A DNA stretch of 64,000 nt, from the NCBI GenBank assembly GCA_009363875.1, contig CM018686.1, positions 8,184,001 through 8,248,000 on the forward strand. The letters run 5' to 3'. The DNA comes from Mikania micrantha (Eukaryota; Streptophyta; Magnoliopsida; Asterales; Asteraceae). The notes beneath the pieces are model-generated. The model was not told where the DNA came from. It made no database searches and saw only the letters and a list, made by a program, of their open reading frames with translations. This document shows, in pieces, positions 11,190 to 24,300 of the stretch. The translations under genes were made by a program, and so were the position numbers. How positions within the stretch are numbered: position 1 is the stretch's first letter; each line of letters starts with the position of its first letter.

Positions 11190-11970
11190 GTCATATTTGA
11201 AACCACAACAATGGGGGCGGCTCTAGGTTGACCTTGATGTGGCCGAAGTACAACTACGGTTGGTCGAATGGCCATGGGTCGAATGGCTAAGGTGCGGCCG
11301 AAAGAACCCACTGCCGAACCACCACCGAAGGAAATACCTCATTCGGTGACTAAGCTCCATTCGACCACCCTCATTCGCCGACTTGCTACTCAGTCGCCAC
11401 CTACTCATTCGCCGGCCAACCTTTACATTCGGCCAACCACAGCCACCCCCATTCGCTGGAACCACCACTCATTCGACCTCAACCATATTCGGCCAGCTAG
11501 TCTCATGCGGCCAGCTTCATTCGCCCCCTGCCATTCGATGGTCAACCAAGCCCATGCACTCATTCGCCTCTCATGCTTCCATTCTTCCTTGGACAAACCA
11601 CCTGCAAATTTCCCGATCGTCAGCCTCTACCCAAGGCATGTCATGGCCCAAACACAATATGTTAGGCCCAGCAATATAGCCACTTGATCTGAATACCACT
11701 ATCTGGGCTAGCAGCACCCTTTTTGCCCAAAGCCCAAGTCAATCGGCCCATATAACATTCAGGTCCAGCAGCATTTTGTGTGGCTTAGCCCAACAGCTTG
11801 GCCTAACAGACTGCCCAGGGCCCACTATTCTGGCCCACACACGGTTCAGTCCAACAACATGCAATTGGCCCACTGATTCAACCCATAAATGACTAGTTGA
11901 TTCACATACCCAATTGGCCCAAGGCCCACACATATATTCGGCCCATACCCAATTGGATTTCGGCCACATG
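11190..11970. repeat. GC-rich CATTCGGCC motif block (B1)
   Basis: Dozens of degenerate CATTCGGCC, GGTCGAATGG and GGCCCA words make this much richer in GC than its surroundings. The 3' part is dominated by GGCCCA/TGGGCC words. The block follows the LTR leader and has a counterpart at 37105-37560. The open frames seen here are by-products of the composition and not genes. Confidence 0.65.
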
Positions 11971-12473
11971 GGTTATGTCGAGACAAACACTTGAAGCCAA
12001 CTCAATTAATAACATGTATGGAATTATCTTGAAAATAATAACAACATGATCAAAAACAAACTATAATTTTAACATGAACTATATGCGGTTTCAAGAATTA
12101 AGGCAAATGGGATAATGAGCTTTTAACTTCTAACCTAAAGACTAAGTCCATACTTAGTGCTCTTTTACTAGGACATTGATTCAAGTTGATTATAAAATCA
12201 ATAAAAAGATAAATAACCTTAACTTAATTGGGTTAAGTGTTATCAAGCTCCAATAACAATGGAATCGGGCCGAATCATGACCGAGACTTAAGTGTGTTAG
12301 TCAACTCTAGGACTAACACCTACACACACACTCGAACACATACAACTTATACTTACTAGCTGCAAACAACGTGTAAACAATACAGGATCATGAACACAAC
12401 AACAAGTACAAACAAGAGCGCGTGCATTCTAGTTTAAGCCAAGTCAAACCCAACTACTACGAGGTGAGTTCAT

Positions 12474-14060
12474 ATGCCCCTTTTCTTTAATCTTAACTGA
12501 TTTTAAACTCTCGGGGCTGAGAAACATGCTTAACTTTTAATTATTTAAAAGTTTAATGTTTAACATATTGCTTATACTTTGATTTAGATAATACTTAATT
12601 GTTTATTATCGTTTATCATTGTATGCATGCTTGTATGATTATGACATGATAGGGATAATCAGATGAACAAGATAATATATCTTATTAATTCATCAACACA
12701 TTAGAATAATACAGTTATAAGCTCTTACCTTATAATACTCAATTATTCTTACAGAAACAGACAATGGAACAATTACAAGTAAACATATGAATGTTATAAA
12801 GATATTACATATCTTTGTATTAACGTTCGATACAAGAGTTAAGTAAGTGTAATAGGACAAGTCCTTTTAACACTTAGCTTTACAACTCGACACATATTAC
12901 AAGAGAACAAGGAGCAAAGAATGATAATCATGATAATGTAACTTCATGATAACAACTTCATTCACTCAAACGATTAACATAATGTAATAAGACCAGTTCT
13001 TATTTAACTTTGTTAATAACACGAAGAACATATGACATTGAGAACAATAACACGTATGAATACAATTACAAGTACAATTAGTTGCTATTGACCTGTTGTA
13101 TTATATCACTTCAATCATGTGCCAAATTGTACAAGTTGATCATGTAAGCCCCTTTAATTCGCTGACCAGTTAGTTTGACGTGACTAAACCGACGATAGCA
13201 TAGTGGTACCATAGGTTTGACAAACCTCTAGCTTGTAGGGCTAGTATGTTGATCGTATTGATTCATTGGCCGGTAACGTATGACCGGTGACAGGGCTACC
13301 TCAAGTCAGGTTCTGGAAAGCGACACATGGTGATATTAATCTGCAGTGATAAGTAATTAATCCATCGTTTCTTATTGTCTAGTAGACTGAGTAATGTATA
13401 TTCTCATGTCATATTACTAGCAACTGTTTCGATGAGGTCGCTGGGTATACAAAGTGGTAGAGGTAAATCGGATGCATTGAGATCTGATTACGTGAGGATG
13501 TCAATGGATTCCTTTTAGGCTCTATGCACTATAGTTCAAGAACAAATTACAATTGGTTAACTAACACTCTTAACATTTAAAAGTGTAACAACAGTTAACC
13601 CCTCAAATATAGAATAATACAAGGAACAGATTTAATAAATCTAATATCCTTAACATATAATGGTTATCTAAACTTCGGTTCGATAACTGCAATTACTTCA
13701 TTATATTATTCTATACAAGTTATCACAGGTGATTCAAGAATGATATGGATACGTGGATTGGGAATGGAAATCAATAGTTGTATCGCAAGTTGTGTGGAGT
13801 TCTAGTAGTGATGTGGTGGGATGTTGGCTAGGGCTTAGTTCCCTTACATATGCCCTATATATAAGCATCACTACTAGGATGAGATATTACTTGTAAATAT
13901 AACTATTGAGAAGCCATTGGGTGGACAAGTGAACAACTAACATACAAGTAACATAATATACATTGTGATTGTGCATGTGAATGAATCAAGGTTTTCAATT
14001 TACTTACTTATGAACTCACCAACCTAGTGTTGACTTTGTTTAAATGCATGTTTTTCTCAG
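12474..14060 (+). other. Intron-like interval in LTR B1
   Basis: Bounded by a donor-like GAG/GTGAGTTC (12471) and an acceptor-like run of TTGACTTTG and TTTTTCTCAG/GTGA (14060). GAACTCACC just before the acceptor is the exact complement of GGTGAGTTC at the donor. The same pair of motifs recurs in LTRs A, B2, C and, more loosely, E. Splicing is inferred only. Confidence 0.4.
13849..13868 (+). promoter_or_regulatory. Conserved TATA-like 20-mer (B1)
   Basis: TATGCCCTATATATAAGCAT is identical at 13849, 42178 and 42497, and partly kept at 15110 (TATGCCCTATACATAA). It is preceded by a GTGGTGGGATG block in each. Strong conservation between otherwise diverged LTRs suggests a second promoter core near the LTR 3' end. 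Confidence 0.5.
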
Positions 14061-14426
14061 GTGATGAACATATGTAGTTACAGATATGCAAGTACTAAGC
14101 TAGTGGACTTTTAGAAGACCTAGCTTCATTTTGACTGCATGCTTTTGGGATGACAAAACAGTGAATCACTTTTGTATATCTTGTACAGATCAAGATATGA
14201 ACTCACTGATTCTTTTGATTAGATTTACTTAGTTAAATTATGATGGACAATGTAATTTAACTTTGAAATTCTATTTCTTGTCATGTTAGCATTTCTCATT
14301 TATATCTCATGTGCTATGTAAACAATCTGATTATTTGATTATCACTCAAAGATATCGCGCCCCGGGAACCTTCCGCTCGACGGGAAAACACGATCCGTTC
14401 CCGCCGGCCCGGGGTGTGACACTTGA

Positions 14427-15250
14427 GTACAATATAATCTTTAAGAAACAATAATATAGATTATAATTGTAAGTCAGAAATAGTGGGAAATCTCATAATA
14501 TACAACGAGCCGACTATACATATAATAAGTGTAATGTTCATGAATAGCTACTCCCGCTTACAAGACACATGAGATAGTTAGTGTTGGCATACATGTCACT
14601 GTCCCCAGAAATCCAGAAAGTACAGTTTAAAATTATCCTATGACCAGTCCAGATGCCTCTCCAGAATTCAGTAGGTGCACAAGTGTACTATCAGAGTACT
14701 AAATAGAGACATCGTGAACTCAACTAACCGTCACAGTGGTTCCACGTCATGGTTGCCTCCATGTGTAACATCACTGATTTTCAGGTAATTGTTATTTCAA
14801 AGACTTTATTAATGATAGAACACATTATACTATTGGTATTATTTAACTTGGCTTTGTGATATAAACTCTGAAATTCGCTATTGAGAACATAAAAATTAAA
14901 ACGCATGAACCATCGGGAAGTTTAGTCTGCAATATAACTAAACAATGCCCAGAGTGGTTGTTGAAGTTCAACATATATGGTATATTTTAGTGTGGATGAT
15001 TTTGATAATTGGGTAAGATTCTATCACTAAATATAGGCAAAGACATAGGTCATGGTTTATCGAAGTGGTGGTGGGTTGGTGACTGAATAGGTTGCGACCG
15101 ACTTTTACGTATGCCCTATACATAAATTTACTTCGGTCTATCATGGATGTGTCAGTGATATGATTTAGTGAGGAGAATTCTTGAATGTTGGATTTGAATA
15201 TACAAATTAACGAAATAAAGATATTGAAAATATTAAGCGTTGGTGACGAG
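14427..15250. other. No gene seen; between LTRs B1 and D1
   Basis: About 820 bp without a supported gene. At 14537 a TAGCTACTCCCGCTTAC word resembles TAGCTACTCCTGTTTAC just downstream of the D2 end at 44951. A TATGCCCTATACATAA word at 15110 relates this stretch to the B-type LTRs, so it is probably eroded retroelement DNA. Confidence 0.4.
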
Positions 15251-15264
15251 ACAAACACTGCTGA

Positions 15265-15445
15265 AAAGTGAATATTATTTCAGAAAGGTTAACTTAATAA
15301 TGTGTTCACATGGGTGCGATTCACACGAATACGTCTATTGGGATTAATAATTTTGAAACGATATTCCATGAATTTATAAATCAAGTTGAAATACAAGACG
15401 AGCGTTGTTTTCGTAAAAGTGACGATCTTACGAATATAAACGTAA
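15265..15445 (+). promoter_or_regulatory. Paired LTR hairpins with conserved loop (D1)
   Basis: Hairpin 1: TGTGTTCACATG / CACACGAATACG around GGTGCGATT (15313-15321), the weakest of the six. Hairpin 2: GCGTTGTTTTCGTAA / TTACGAATATAAACG around AGTGACGATC (15418-15427). Loops are 105 bp apart and upstream of the TATA box at 15666, the same layout as B1 and B2. Confidence 0.5.
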
Positions 15446-15665
15446 GTTACGCGTTTCAATGAGATAATCAAAATAAATATTTTTACGATATTTAAAATAA
15501 TAAAAAGGAAATAAAAACGTTTATTAGAAATTACCATCTTAAAAGATTTAAAAGAAAACTATTTTACAAAACACTTCACATTTTAAAGTTATTTTATGAA
15601 AACCCGACAAAACGATACGATAACGCGTAAACGGAGGCAACCGAACACACGAGTTTCACCCGGGC

Positions 15666-15672
15666 TATAAAA
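15666..15672 (+). promoter_or_regulatory. TATA box of LTR D1
   Basis: TATAAAA inside the palindrome GGGCTATAAAAGCCC, followed by a CT-rich leader. The position relative to the hairpin pair matches LTR B1. Confidence 0.6.
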
Positions 15673-16326
15673 GCCCATTCTTTCTCTCCTTCTCATTTTC
15701 AATCAACATGCTCTCTCTCTAGAACCCTAATCCACCACCCTTCTCTCTATACTTTCTCTCTCTAAAGAATTTCTTCATTTCTTCATTAGATCCAGAAGTC
15801 TTGGTACCAAAATGATCCTCTACTCGTCTACAACGCAGAAGTACAAGGATTTCGAGCTCACAACCATGTTTAACAGGTAGATCTAAGAGGTGTGTTCCAG
15901 GTTTTACCTCAAACGAAATACCGGTTCTTCTCACCACCTTTATGCACGATTTTAGCCGGCCTAAACCCTAAAACCAGTGTGTTATGAACTTCCTAAAACC
16001 TGCAAAAAAATTTTGAAACCATGGCTGAAGGTTGAAGGAGGCCATCGATACTATAATCTCGAAGGAGGTCCTGTCGAACTTAGTCATAGATACTCTTAGT
16101 ATCGACGGTCACTGAACAGGACAATGTCTTCGAACTTATTAATAACAGAGGTTTCAAGTTGGCTAAAACAAGGATCCATAGAACCTAATTATCCATCGAT
16201 ATTAATCAGCCGAACCATAATATCGACAAGAACGGGAATGAATGACTTAAAGGTTTTATAAAAATAACAAAAACATGCATGCATGATTACATGCATGCTT
16301 GTAATCAAGAGTTCACCACCTTTTTA

Positions 16327-16327
<1 letters not shown>

Positions 16328-16360
<33 letters not shown>

Positions 16361-16550
16361 TTGACTTAATTAAATCTTAAAGTTTAATGATTAAGTTCAC
16401 TTTATTTAAACTTAATGAGGATTTCAACCTCTAAGTACAATAATCATTGTATATTCAAAACGAGAATAATTCACCACAAAGTGAGGATCAACTCACATGG
16501 ATAGTAACACAAACCCTCAATTGTAACTTGAACTAAACAAGCACGAAAAA

Positions 16551-16587
<37 letters not shown>
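16328..16587. repeat. Two (TA)n microsatellites
   Basis: Perfect TA runs at about 16328-16358 and 16553-16587, within LTR D1. Neither has an inverted-repeat element inserted in it, unlike the TA runs at 18.4-19.8 kb. Confidence 0.9.
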
Positions 16588-16589
<2 letters not shown>

Positions 16590-16799
16590 ATGAATACAAA
16601 ACACAGGATATACAAGTTGTTGAACAATTGGTGTTTTCACATCAGTGAGGGCGCATTCTACAAAACACAAACGATAAACTATATCTGTGAGTTTTCATAA
16701 CCCCTTTTTACTTTTATGTTTTTAAACTTGGGGTGGAACATGTACAACTTAAACTCTTATACTTTAGTATAACACTTGTGAAGCTTGGATGTCATTGAT

Positions 16800-17030
16800 G
16801 TATTGCCACGAGACTAGCATTGATCTGAACCACTGTTGATTGAGTTGATTTCGGTCCTCCGTAGTGATTAGGGTAAACTCTTATGGACATTGAAACACTT
16901 TTGATTGAGTTGACTTCGGTCCTCCGCGATGATTCATTACACTGTTGATTGAGTTGACTACGGTTCTCCGCAGTGATTCCTTATACTATTGATTGAGTTG
17001 ACTTCGATTCTTCGTAGTAATTATATGCTA
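16800..17030 (+). repeat. Tandem repeats in LTR D1
   Basis: About four irregular copies of CACTGTTGATTGAGTTGACT followed by TCGGTCCTCCGCAGTGATT. Each unit begins CACTG and ends CAGTG, so each can form a hairpin. They lie between the donor-like and acceptor-like motifs of D1. Confidence 0.7.
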
Positions 17031-17548
17031 AACTCATTATTTAGGTTATTGTTTTATTTGATTGAACGTATTTGGAAAATTTTTTGAACTTACTTGAATA
17101 TTTGTTGATCTGCTTACTAGTGAATTTACAGGATATGTTCATCTTTGTAGGTTTACATGTGTTTATCTAAATTAAAAAAACTCTTTTGGGTGTGTTAAAA
17201 TTTATAATTACTCACCAACTACGCCTGAAGTTGACTCTTAATTTTTACATGTTTCAGGAAATAAGAAGAAGTATAAAGGATAACTCTAATTTTGGGATGT
17301 CATCACATAGAATTATGGACTTAGCTAATTTAACTGAATTTGCCAAAGACTAAGATTTAGTTACCTTAGTTATATCTTTTGTGTAATTTGTTGTAATTAT
17401 TTCATAATAAGCATGATTTTTGTGTAATTACTTTAAATGATTTAATGATATGTGATGATACAATTTAGTTGTCCATGAGCCTTGAACAATCTGCACATTT
17501 CTCGTGGCATCCCGATGATTCTACTGTCGGTCAGGGTGTTACATCATG

Positions 17549-18404
17549 AAATGCCTGTAGTCATCTTTACAGGTAGGGGCATGCTCAGGTAATAGATCAG
17601 AAGGTCAGCACGAACTACCAAGTTCAGTCATATTTGGATCATGCAATAATGAGTACAATATAATCTAGATCTATTGCATGATAAACGAAACTGAGGAACA
17701 CGATATCATATCGTGACAATAAGAAATTAGAATACGATCCAGAAACATAAGTTAAAAGATTACTGAAACAGAAATACTATGATTTAATTAAACATAATAT
17801 GTACCTTAGGTTAGCGAATAGTCAGAAATATAATCCCATATAATAAACAGACCATCCAAATTTTTGATGATTCAATATCTGTGTTTTTGTTTTATTCACG
17901 TTAGTTTAAAAAAATTATGAATTGTATTTGTAATCGGTTAGATATGATGATATGGACATTTTAACGTTTAACCTATCAAATTGTTTTATTTATAAAGTCG
18001 TTTATTAGCGTTTAGAGATGTTTTTCATTTCGTAATTTAGAAATTTAAAATTGTTTTGAATGCGATTCACAGTTTTCAAAACTTAAGTTAAATCTAATTA
18101 ACAATAGTTTATCAAATTATTTTTAAAATCTTCTTAAACAGTTTTTGTGTTCTAAAAATTGTTTAAATGATTATATTAAAAGAAACTAAAAAAATTAGTT
18201 TTGGGAGGGTTTTGAAATCAATACCTCCCAACTGAAAATCATGAGCTTTAACCGGTCAACTTAAGATTTCAATTTGTAAGTTTGTTGCTTATTTATTATT
18301 TTATCCTTTACAAACATGCTTTCTATCTTCTTCCTTCATCTTTATGGTTATCGAATACATGTGAATTTTCCAAATGAAGGCCAGGTTATGTTCTTACAAA
18401 TTCA

Positions 18405-18411
<7 letters not shown>
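17549..18411. other. No gene seen
   Basis: AT-rich DNA right of LTR D1. The GAGTACAATATAATCT word at 17650 also occurs just right of LTR B1 (14425). Nothing else that I can support. Confidence 0.4.
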
Positions 18412-19256
<845 letters not shown>

Positions 19257-19276
19257 TATATATATATATATATATA

Positions 19277-19708
19277 GGGAAAAGATAAAATGAAAACCAC
19301 GTCTCAACGAGAAAACCGCGAAAACCATGCAAAAATCACGTAAAACGAACGTTTTTTTTTTTGAAATTTTTTTTACATGTTTGTAACACTATTTGACACA
19401 TTTTTATAAAAAAATATATAAAAAGCGCCGACCAAATATTTTTAAAAAAAATATTTTATAAACCCACGTAAAACCTACGTAACAAAACTAAAAAATTTTT
19501 TAGTTTTGTTACGTAGGTTTTACGTGGGTTTATAAAATATTTTTTTTAAAAATATTTGGTCGGCGCTTTTTTTATATTTTTTTATAAAAATGTGTCCAAT
19601 AGTGTTACAAACATGTAAAAAAAATTTCAAAAAAAAAAACGTTCGTTTTACGTGATTTTTGCATGGTTTTCGTGGTTTTCTCATTGAGATGTGGTTTTAT
19701 TTTAACCA

Positions 19709-19713
<5 letters not shown>
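19277..19713. mobile_element. Perfect foldback element in (TA)n, family El3
   Basis: Starts GGGAAAAGATAAAATGAAAA and ends with the near complement GGGTATGGTTAAAATAAAAC. The arms run over 200 bp to a turn at about 19494 (AAAACTAAAAAATTTTTTAG). (TA)n lies on both sides. Unrelated in sequence to El1. Confidence 0.85.

Positions 19714-19777
<64 letters not shown>
19714..19777. repeat. (TA)n microsatellite
   Basis: About 60 bp of pure TA between the El3 and El4 elements. Confidence 0.95.
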
Positions 19778-19780
<3 letters not shown>

Positions 19781-20569
19781 AAATGATAAAAATAAACCCA
19801 TAAAAAATAAACTAACTCATTAACAATCATCCAATAGTTAATTCAAAATATAACCGTATAATATCATGCCATGTGTCATTTTCCAGTTTTAATAAGAAAT
19901 GACATTTAAGACAATTTGTAACCTATTAAAAAACTAGTTTTAATATAGTGGTGACAAGTGTCACTATCTAATATATTTTAATAAATCTAATTTTTTATTT
20001 AAAGTTTACCTTATCTTTTTTTTAAACATTCATAACTTTTTTATATTATATATATATATTTAAAATTGCACCATTATACTCGTCTCATTTTTCTCTTTAA
20101 TTCCGTTATAGTTTCGACTAGTTTTTATTTTTAATTTTTTTAGATGCCATAAAAATCTCATGTATTTATATCATTGTAACGAACTTAAATATAACAGATT
20201 AATTTGAAATTTTTTCTATTAATGGTAAATTAAAGTGGTGTAATTTACATCATTGTGACGAACTTAAATATACCAAATATCTCGCTTTACATTGATGTAA
20301 TGAACATAAACATAACACATTATTTTACTTTTTTTCTAACATTGGTAAATTAAAGTAATGTAATACAAAATGAAATAATATACAATGTATTAAGGTGATG
20401 TAACACATTATTTACATTGATGTAATTTTCTCTTTAATTTCATTACAATCTCGACTAGTTTTTTTAAGTTTTTTCTCATTTGTCATTTATTTACATCGAT
20501 ATAACAAGCATAAAAACAACACATTATTTTGAAATTTTTTTCTACCAATGCTAAATTATAATGATGTAA

Positions 20570-21163
20570 TGTAGGATCGGATGTTCTCATTTGATCAATA
20601 TTAGGTTATAGCAGCGGAATTCAACGATGAATTAGCTCAAAATTAGCAAGAACAAAGTTAATCTAATAGAACAGTAAAGCACAAGTTGTTATAGAAAGAG
20701 AATTCTGCAAAAGGAATAATCTCATTCAATTCGCACTAACTTCGTTAAAGATACAATATGTCAACTGCCCTTATATAGAAGCAGTGACGTCTGATGATGT
20801 CACATGATGTTGACACCTAACAGACAAAAGATAACTACTGAAATAACTAAACTACTGAGAATGTTTACAACATCTGAAGACATCCTCTTACAACTACTGA
20901 AGAATTAAAACTACTGAAATAAAACTACAACATCTGATGAGTAAAAATACTCATCAGACTTTTACAATTACTGAAAGAAAACTACTGAAGACAAAATTAA
21001 CCTCACAACATCTGAAGACTAACACTTCAGCTGTTGTGAATAACTTCAGATCTTGTAACTCTGCAAAGTGAATATCAGCTGTTGTGTTCTTCTTCAGTTG
21101 TTGTGTGTATTGTGAGACTTAGAAGTTTTTCTGATCAGGCTCATTGGTTCTTTTAGTCCAACA
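20570..21163 (-). repeat. SIRE 3' LTR
   Basis: Plus-strand reading TGTAGGATCGG...AGTCCAACA, 594 bp. A TATA box (minus CTATATAAGG, near 20775) is present. The sequence is full of repeated CTACTGAA and CATCTGAAGA words. It differs from the 5' LTR at four positions. Confidence 0.97.
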
Positions 21164-21180
21164 AACTCCCCCTGAACCAA
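21164..21180 (-). other. SIRE polypurine tract
   Basis: On the minus strand GGTTCAGGGGGAGTT immediately precedes the 3' LTR, the expected plus-strand primer position. Confidence 0.8.
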
Positions 21181-21387
21181 TGCAGCCAAAAACCTCTAAT
21201 TATTGACGGTCTCACTTATTTGGTATCCCAGGCTGAAAGATCTGTCTTTTTCTTTGAGATCAGCTTCAAAATGACCAAAATAAGTGCAGGCCTGGTAATC
21301 AACAGCTTCTGAAAATCTGACTGTCAAAGTATGAGAGGGAACTCCATTGGGGAAATGGACTATGAGCATTTACCCCTCTCATTGAAG

Positions 21388-24300
21388 CTATTGATCATAG
21401 ATAAGTCTGAAGGACTCCCTGACATAGGCTTCCAGCAAAATCACCTTTTCTTCAGGAGTCAGCCTTTCTGGTTCACCTTCAAAAAATGACTCAGGTCCAT
21501 AGTACTCTGATAAGTACCTGGCCATTGTCCTATCATGTAGCTCCACCCTTGTTATCTCTCTATACACAAATTCATCTGGATGCTTCCCTTCCAGAAATAA
21601 GGGAAGTTCATTCTGTTTAACCCCATTCAAGTTTTCTGTACACCAACCCTTTCTTGATCATCTTGTTTTCTAGAAACTTAGGAGCTTTCAAACCAGAGTT
21701 ATACACACTTTTAAAATCTCCAATAATTTCCCAAGGATCAAGTATAGATCCTAACATGATATCAGCACTTATTACCTTTCTTATTCTTCTTGCATAAGCA
21801 GCTGGAGCTTCTCTCCTGTGGATCCTGTCTATTACTCTTGGATCAGGCCACATCCTGATTTGTTCTTTCCTGTACTGATATGTAAACCTCAGAGCATACA
21901 ACCTTTGTGCTTCTTTCTTCATTGCTATAATGGTTGATGTCTGAGGGTATTCCTTGTCAACCAGTCTCAGGATGTTCTCATCATGTTTCTTCTGGTTCTC
22001 TTCCTCTTCAAGTTTAACTTTTACTGCTAACCTCTGAGATTCTGGTGATATTTTTGGATTCTGTCCAAGCACCAATGACTTTTCTGGCACATAATTGGCA
22101 GGTAATTTTACTACCTTCTTCTGAACCATTACCTCTGATCCAGTTTTTGAAGACTCAGGCTTTTGAACTTTTGTTTTCATCACAGTAGAAATGGGAAGCC
22201 TGTCTTCTTCATCAGTTTCATCTTCTTCTTGAATCCTCATAAATCTCCTCTTCTTTGGTGGTGCATCATCATCAACAATTGGAGCAGATTTGGTAAAGGG
22301 AATGACTTTCTGCTTTTGAACAGCAGTTACACCAGTTTCTTTCTCCTTCCCAACTCCACCCATCTGAACTTGATCCTCCTGTGCTTGCACTTCCTCTGTT
22401 TCAACTTCTTGAGATTCAGATTCTGTTTCAGATTCAGAAGTTGTAACCTCTTCTTCAGTTACTTTCTCAACATTTATCTCAACTTCTTTTCCAATATTTT
22501 CTTCAGTCACTTGCTCAACCTCCTCCTCAGCAATGGTAGCAACATCAGCAGATTTTGTCTTCTTTTGTCTCTTATATGTAACTTGAATGACTGGAGACTT
22601 TTCAGAAGCATTTTCTTCTTCTTCATTTCTTGGCCGTTTAGATGCTGTGCCTGAATCTTTTCCTAACTCCCCCTTTTTGGCTGCAGGGGAAGAAGGAGTA
22701 TGAAGAGTGGAAAGTTTGGCATTCACTGCATCATCTATCATTTGCTGGATTTGAGTTTGGGAGGGAAGCCTCTCATCAAGGGCTTGGGTTATGATATTCT
22801 TTAATAATGGAGTGATGAGAGGTAGAACTGTGAGAAAGGCAGCAGCTAATGCCTCTGGGGGGCTTGAACCCAAAGTATTAGTGCCTGAAGCAGAGGCTGG
22901 TGGTTTCTCATGGTGTGAAGTAGATGTGGAAGTGTTTGGGAGACCTTCAAGAGTTGAAGGTGCCATCTGTGGGGTAATGAGGGTAGATGGACTTTGGTCC
23001 TTGGACATCTTGGTGAGCAGCTCATTGAGCCTGCAGACCTCAGCCTCAAGAAGTTTGTTCTAGTGTAGAACATCAGATAGGGTCCTTTGGTCATCATTAG
23101 CCTTGGCTAAATCATCTGACCTCCTGATAGTATCAGGATGTACCTGAGTTGAGTGTGGCTCAACATGTTCAGGTGCCCCTTTGTCTTGGTACTGGGGACT
23201 TCCAACCTCAGGGATAAACCCTTCATCAGTTGTTGCCTCTGGCAGGGTCTTAGATATGTTACTACTATCAATCACTCCAAATGATGGAGGTGATGAAGTA
23301 GCAGCCCTGTCAGATGTCAGAATCTCTCTGTCCACACTAGGAGATCTGATATGGTAGTCAAAATCCTGTGGGTTATCAGAAACACTTTGATCCTCCCCCT
23401 CAATGTTGGAGCTAATCCCAGTTGTAATAGGTGTCTGGGTAGGGATAGGAGTGTTTAGCTGATCCAGGATTTGGTCAATCACAAAAGTTGGGCTTTGTTG
23501 GGTGGTTTCAATAGGAGTTGGCTGAAAAGCAGATTGCACTCGGGGAGAATGGTGCTGTTCAATAGAAACCTTTTCAAATGAAAGAGGCTCTAGATGTGTG
23601 TCTACCCCTTCAATGGTTGCACCAAGTTCCTGTTGAGAGGAATCCTGGGCAGTTTCAGCTGGTGGAGTCTGATGGACCACTGGCTGACTACTTCCAGTGG
23701 CTATATCATGCCTTGGTGAGGCATGGGCAGACTCAGGGGACTCATTTCCCTGAGCAGCCTTTTTAGGATTTTTGGAATGTGACTTGGTGGGGACTTTAGA
23801 TTTTGATTTGGAAGTGGAGACTGTGGGTTCCCTATGCTTGGGTTTTAGCTTTCGGGCAGCCTCTTTGAGAGTGAGGTTGGTGTTGTGTCGGGAATATACC
23901 TCCAGTAGAACTGCTGGAGCAGAGATCCCCTGACCAACAAGGCCATTTTGCTTTAACTGTTTTTCTATGATGGCCATGATAAAACGTGGGTAAAGAAGCC
24001 ATCTAGAAGAAACAGGTTTAGCAGCATGTTCAGTTAATTCGGAAAATAAGATTTGTGAAAAATTTAGTTTTTGAGATTCTAGAATTGAGTAAAGTACCTG
24101 CTGCCACCTTGATGACATCTGGTCCCATGAGGATGATTTTGGAGCCAGGCAGATGTTGATCATGTGAAAAACAAGATGCTCAGGATCATTGAAGTTCTTC
24201 TTGTACAGAGTTGAGTCACTCAAGTCACCTTGGTATTCGTGACTTGTGAAACAGAGGTCAGTTAGGTTCTTTGGGAATTGAGTGACTAAGTTTGCATCAT

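Larger units (their letters stand above)
10062..14421 (+). mobile_element. Solo LTR B1, 4.36 kb, large gypsy-like family
   Basis: Starts TG and ends GGGTGTGACA, flanked by a perfect 5-bp target duplication CTTGA (10057-10061 and 14422-14426). No internal retroelement coding sequence is present. Order of landmarks: paired hairpins (10461-10631), a TATA box in an inverted repeat (10844), a GC-rich CATTCGGCC block (11190-11970), a donor-like GAG/GTGAGTT (12474), a conserved 20-mer with a second TATA-like core (13849), an acceptor-like TTTTCTCAG (14060), and a GC-rich end near GATATCGCGCC. The same order occurs in B2 (36086-43017). The left ends of B1 and B2 are not alike, so the B1 start rests mainly on the target duplication. 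Confidence 0.75.
15250..17543 (+). mobile_element. Degenerate LTR D1, related to B-type LTRs
   Basis: The right end (...GTCGGTCAGGGTGTTACA at 17543) has the form of an LTR terminus and resembles the D2 end at 44951 (GTTGGTTAGGGTATGACA). Inside are the paired hairpins, a TATA box in GGGCTATAAAAGCCC (15666), a CT-rich leader, (TA)n runs, a GTGAGTTTTCATAACCCC motif (16687), tandem repeats (16800-17030) and ACTCACCAACT...TGTTTCAG (17205-17257). The left boundary and target duplication were not found; 15250 is approximate. Confidence 0.5.

Noticed and set aside
11268..11687. 139-codon plus-strand frame rich in Pro, Ser and His, and overlapping frames in 11123-11969
   Set aside because: A by-product of the GC-rich CATTCGGCC block in LTR B1; no domain and no conserved counterpart in LTR B2.
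14763..17543. D1 as a complete LTR starting at TGTAACATCACTG (14763)
   Set aside because: The flanks CCATG and TCATG match only 4 of 5, and there is no supporting alignment to D2; the left boundary was left open.
22163..22654. 163-codon plus-strand frame opposite the SIRE third ORF
   Set aside because: Antisense shadow of the Glu/Lys-rich coding stretch.
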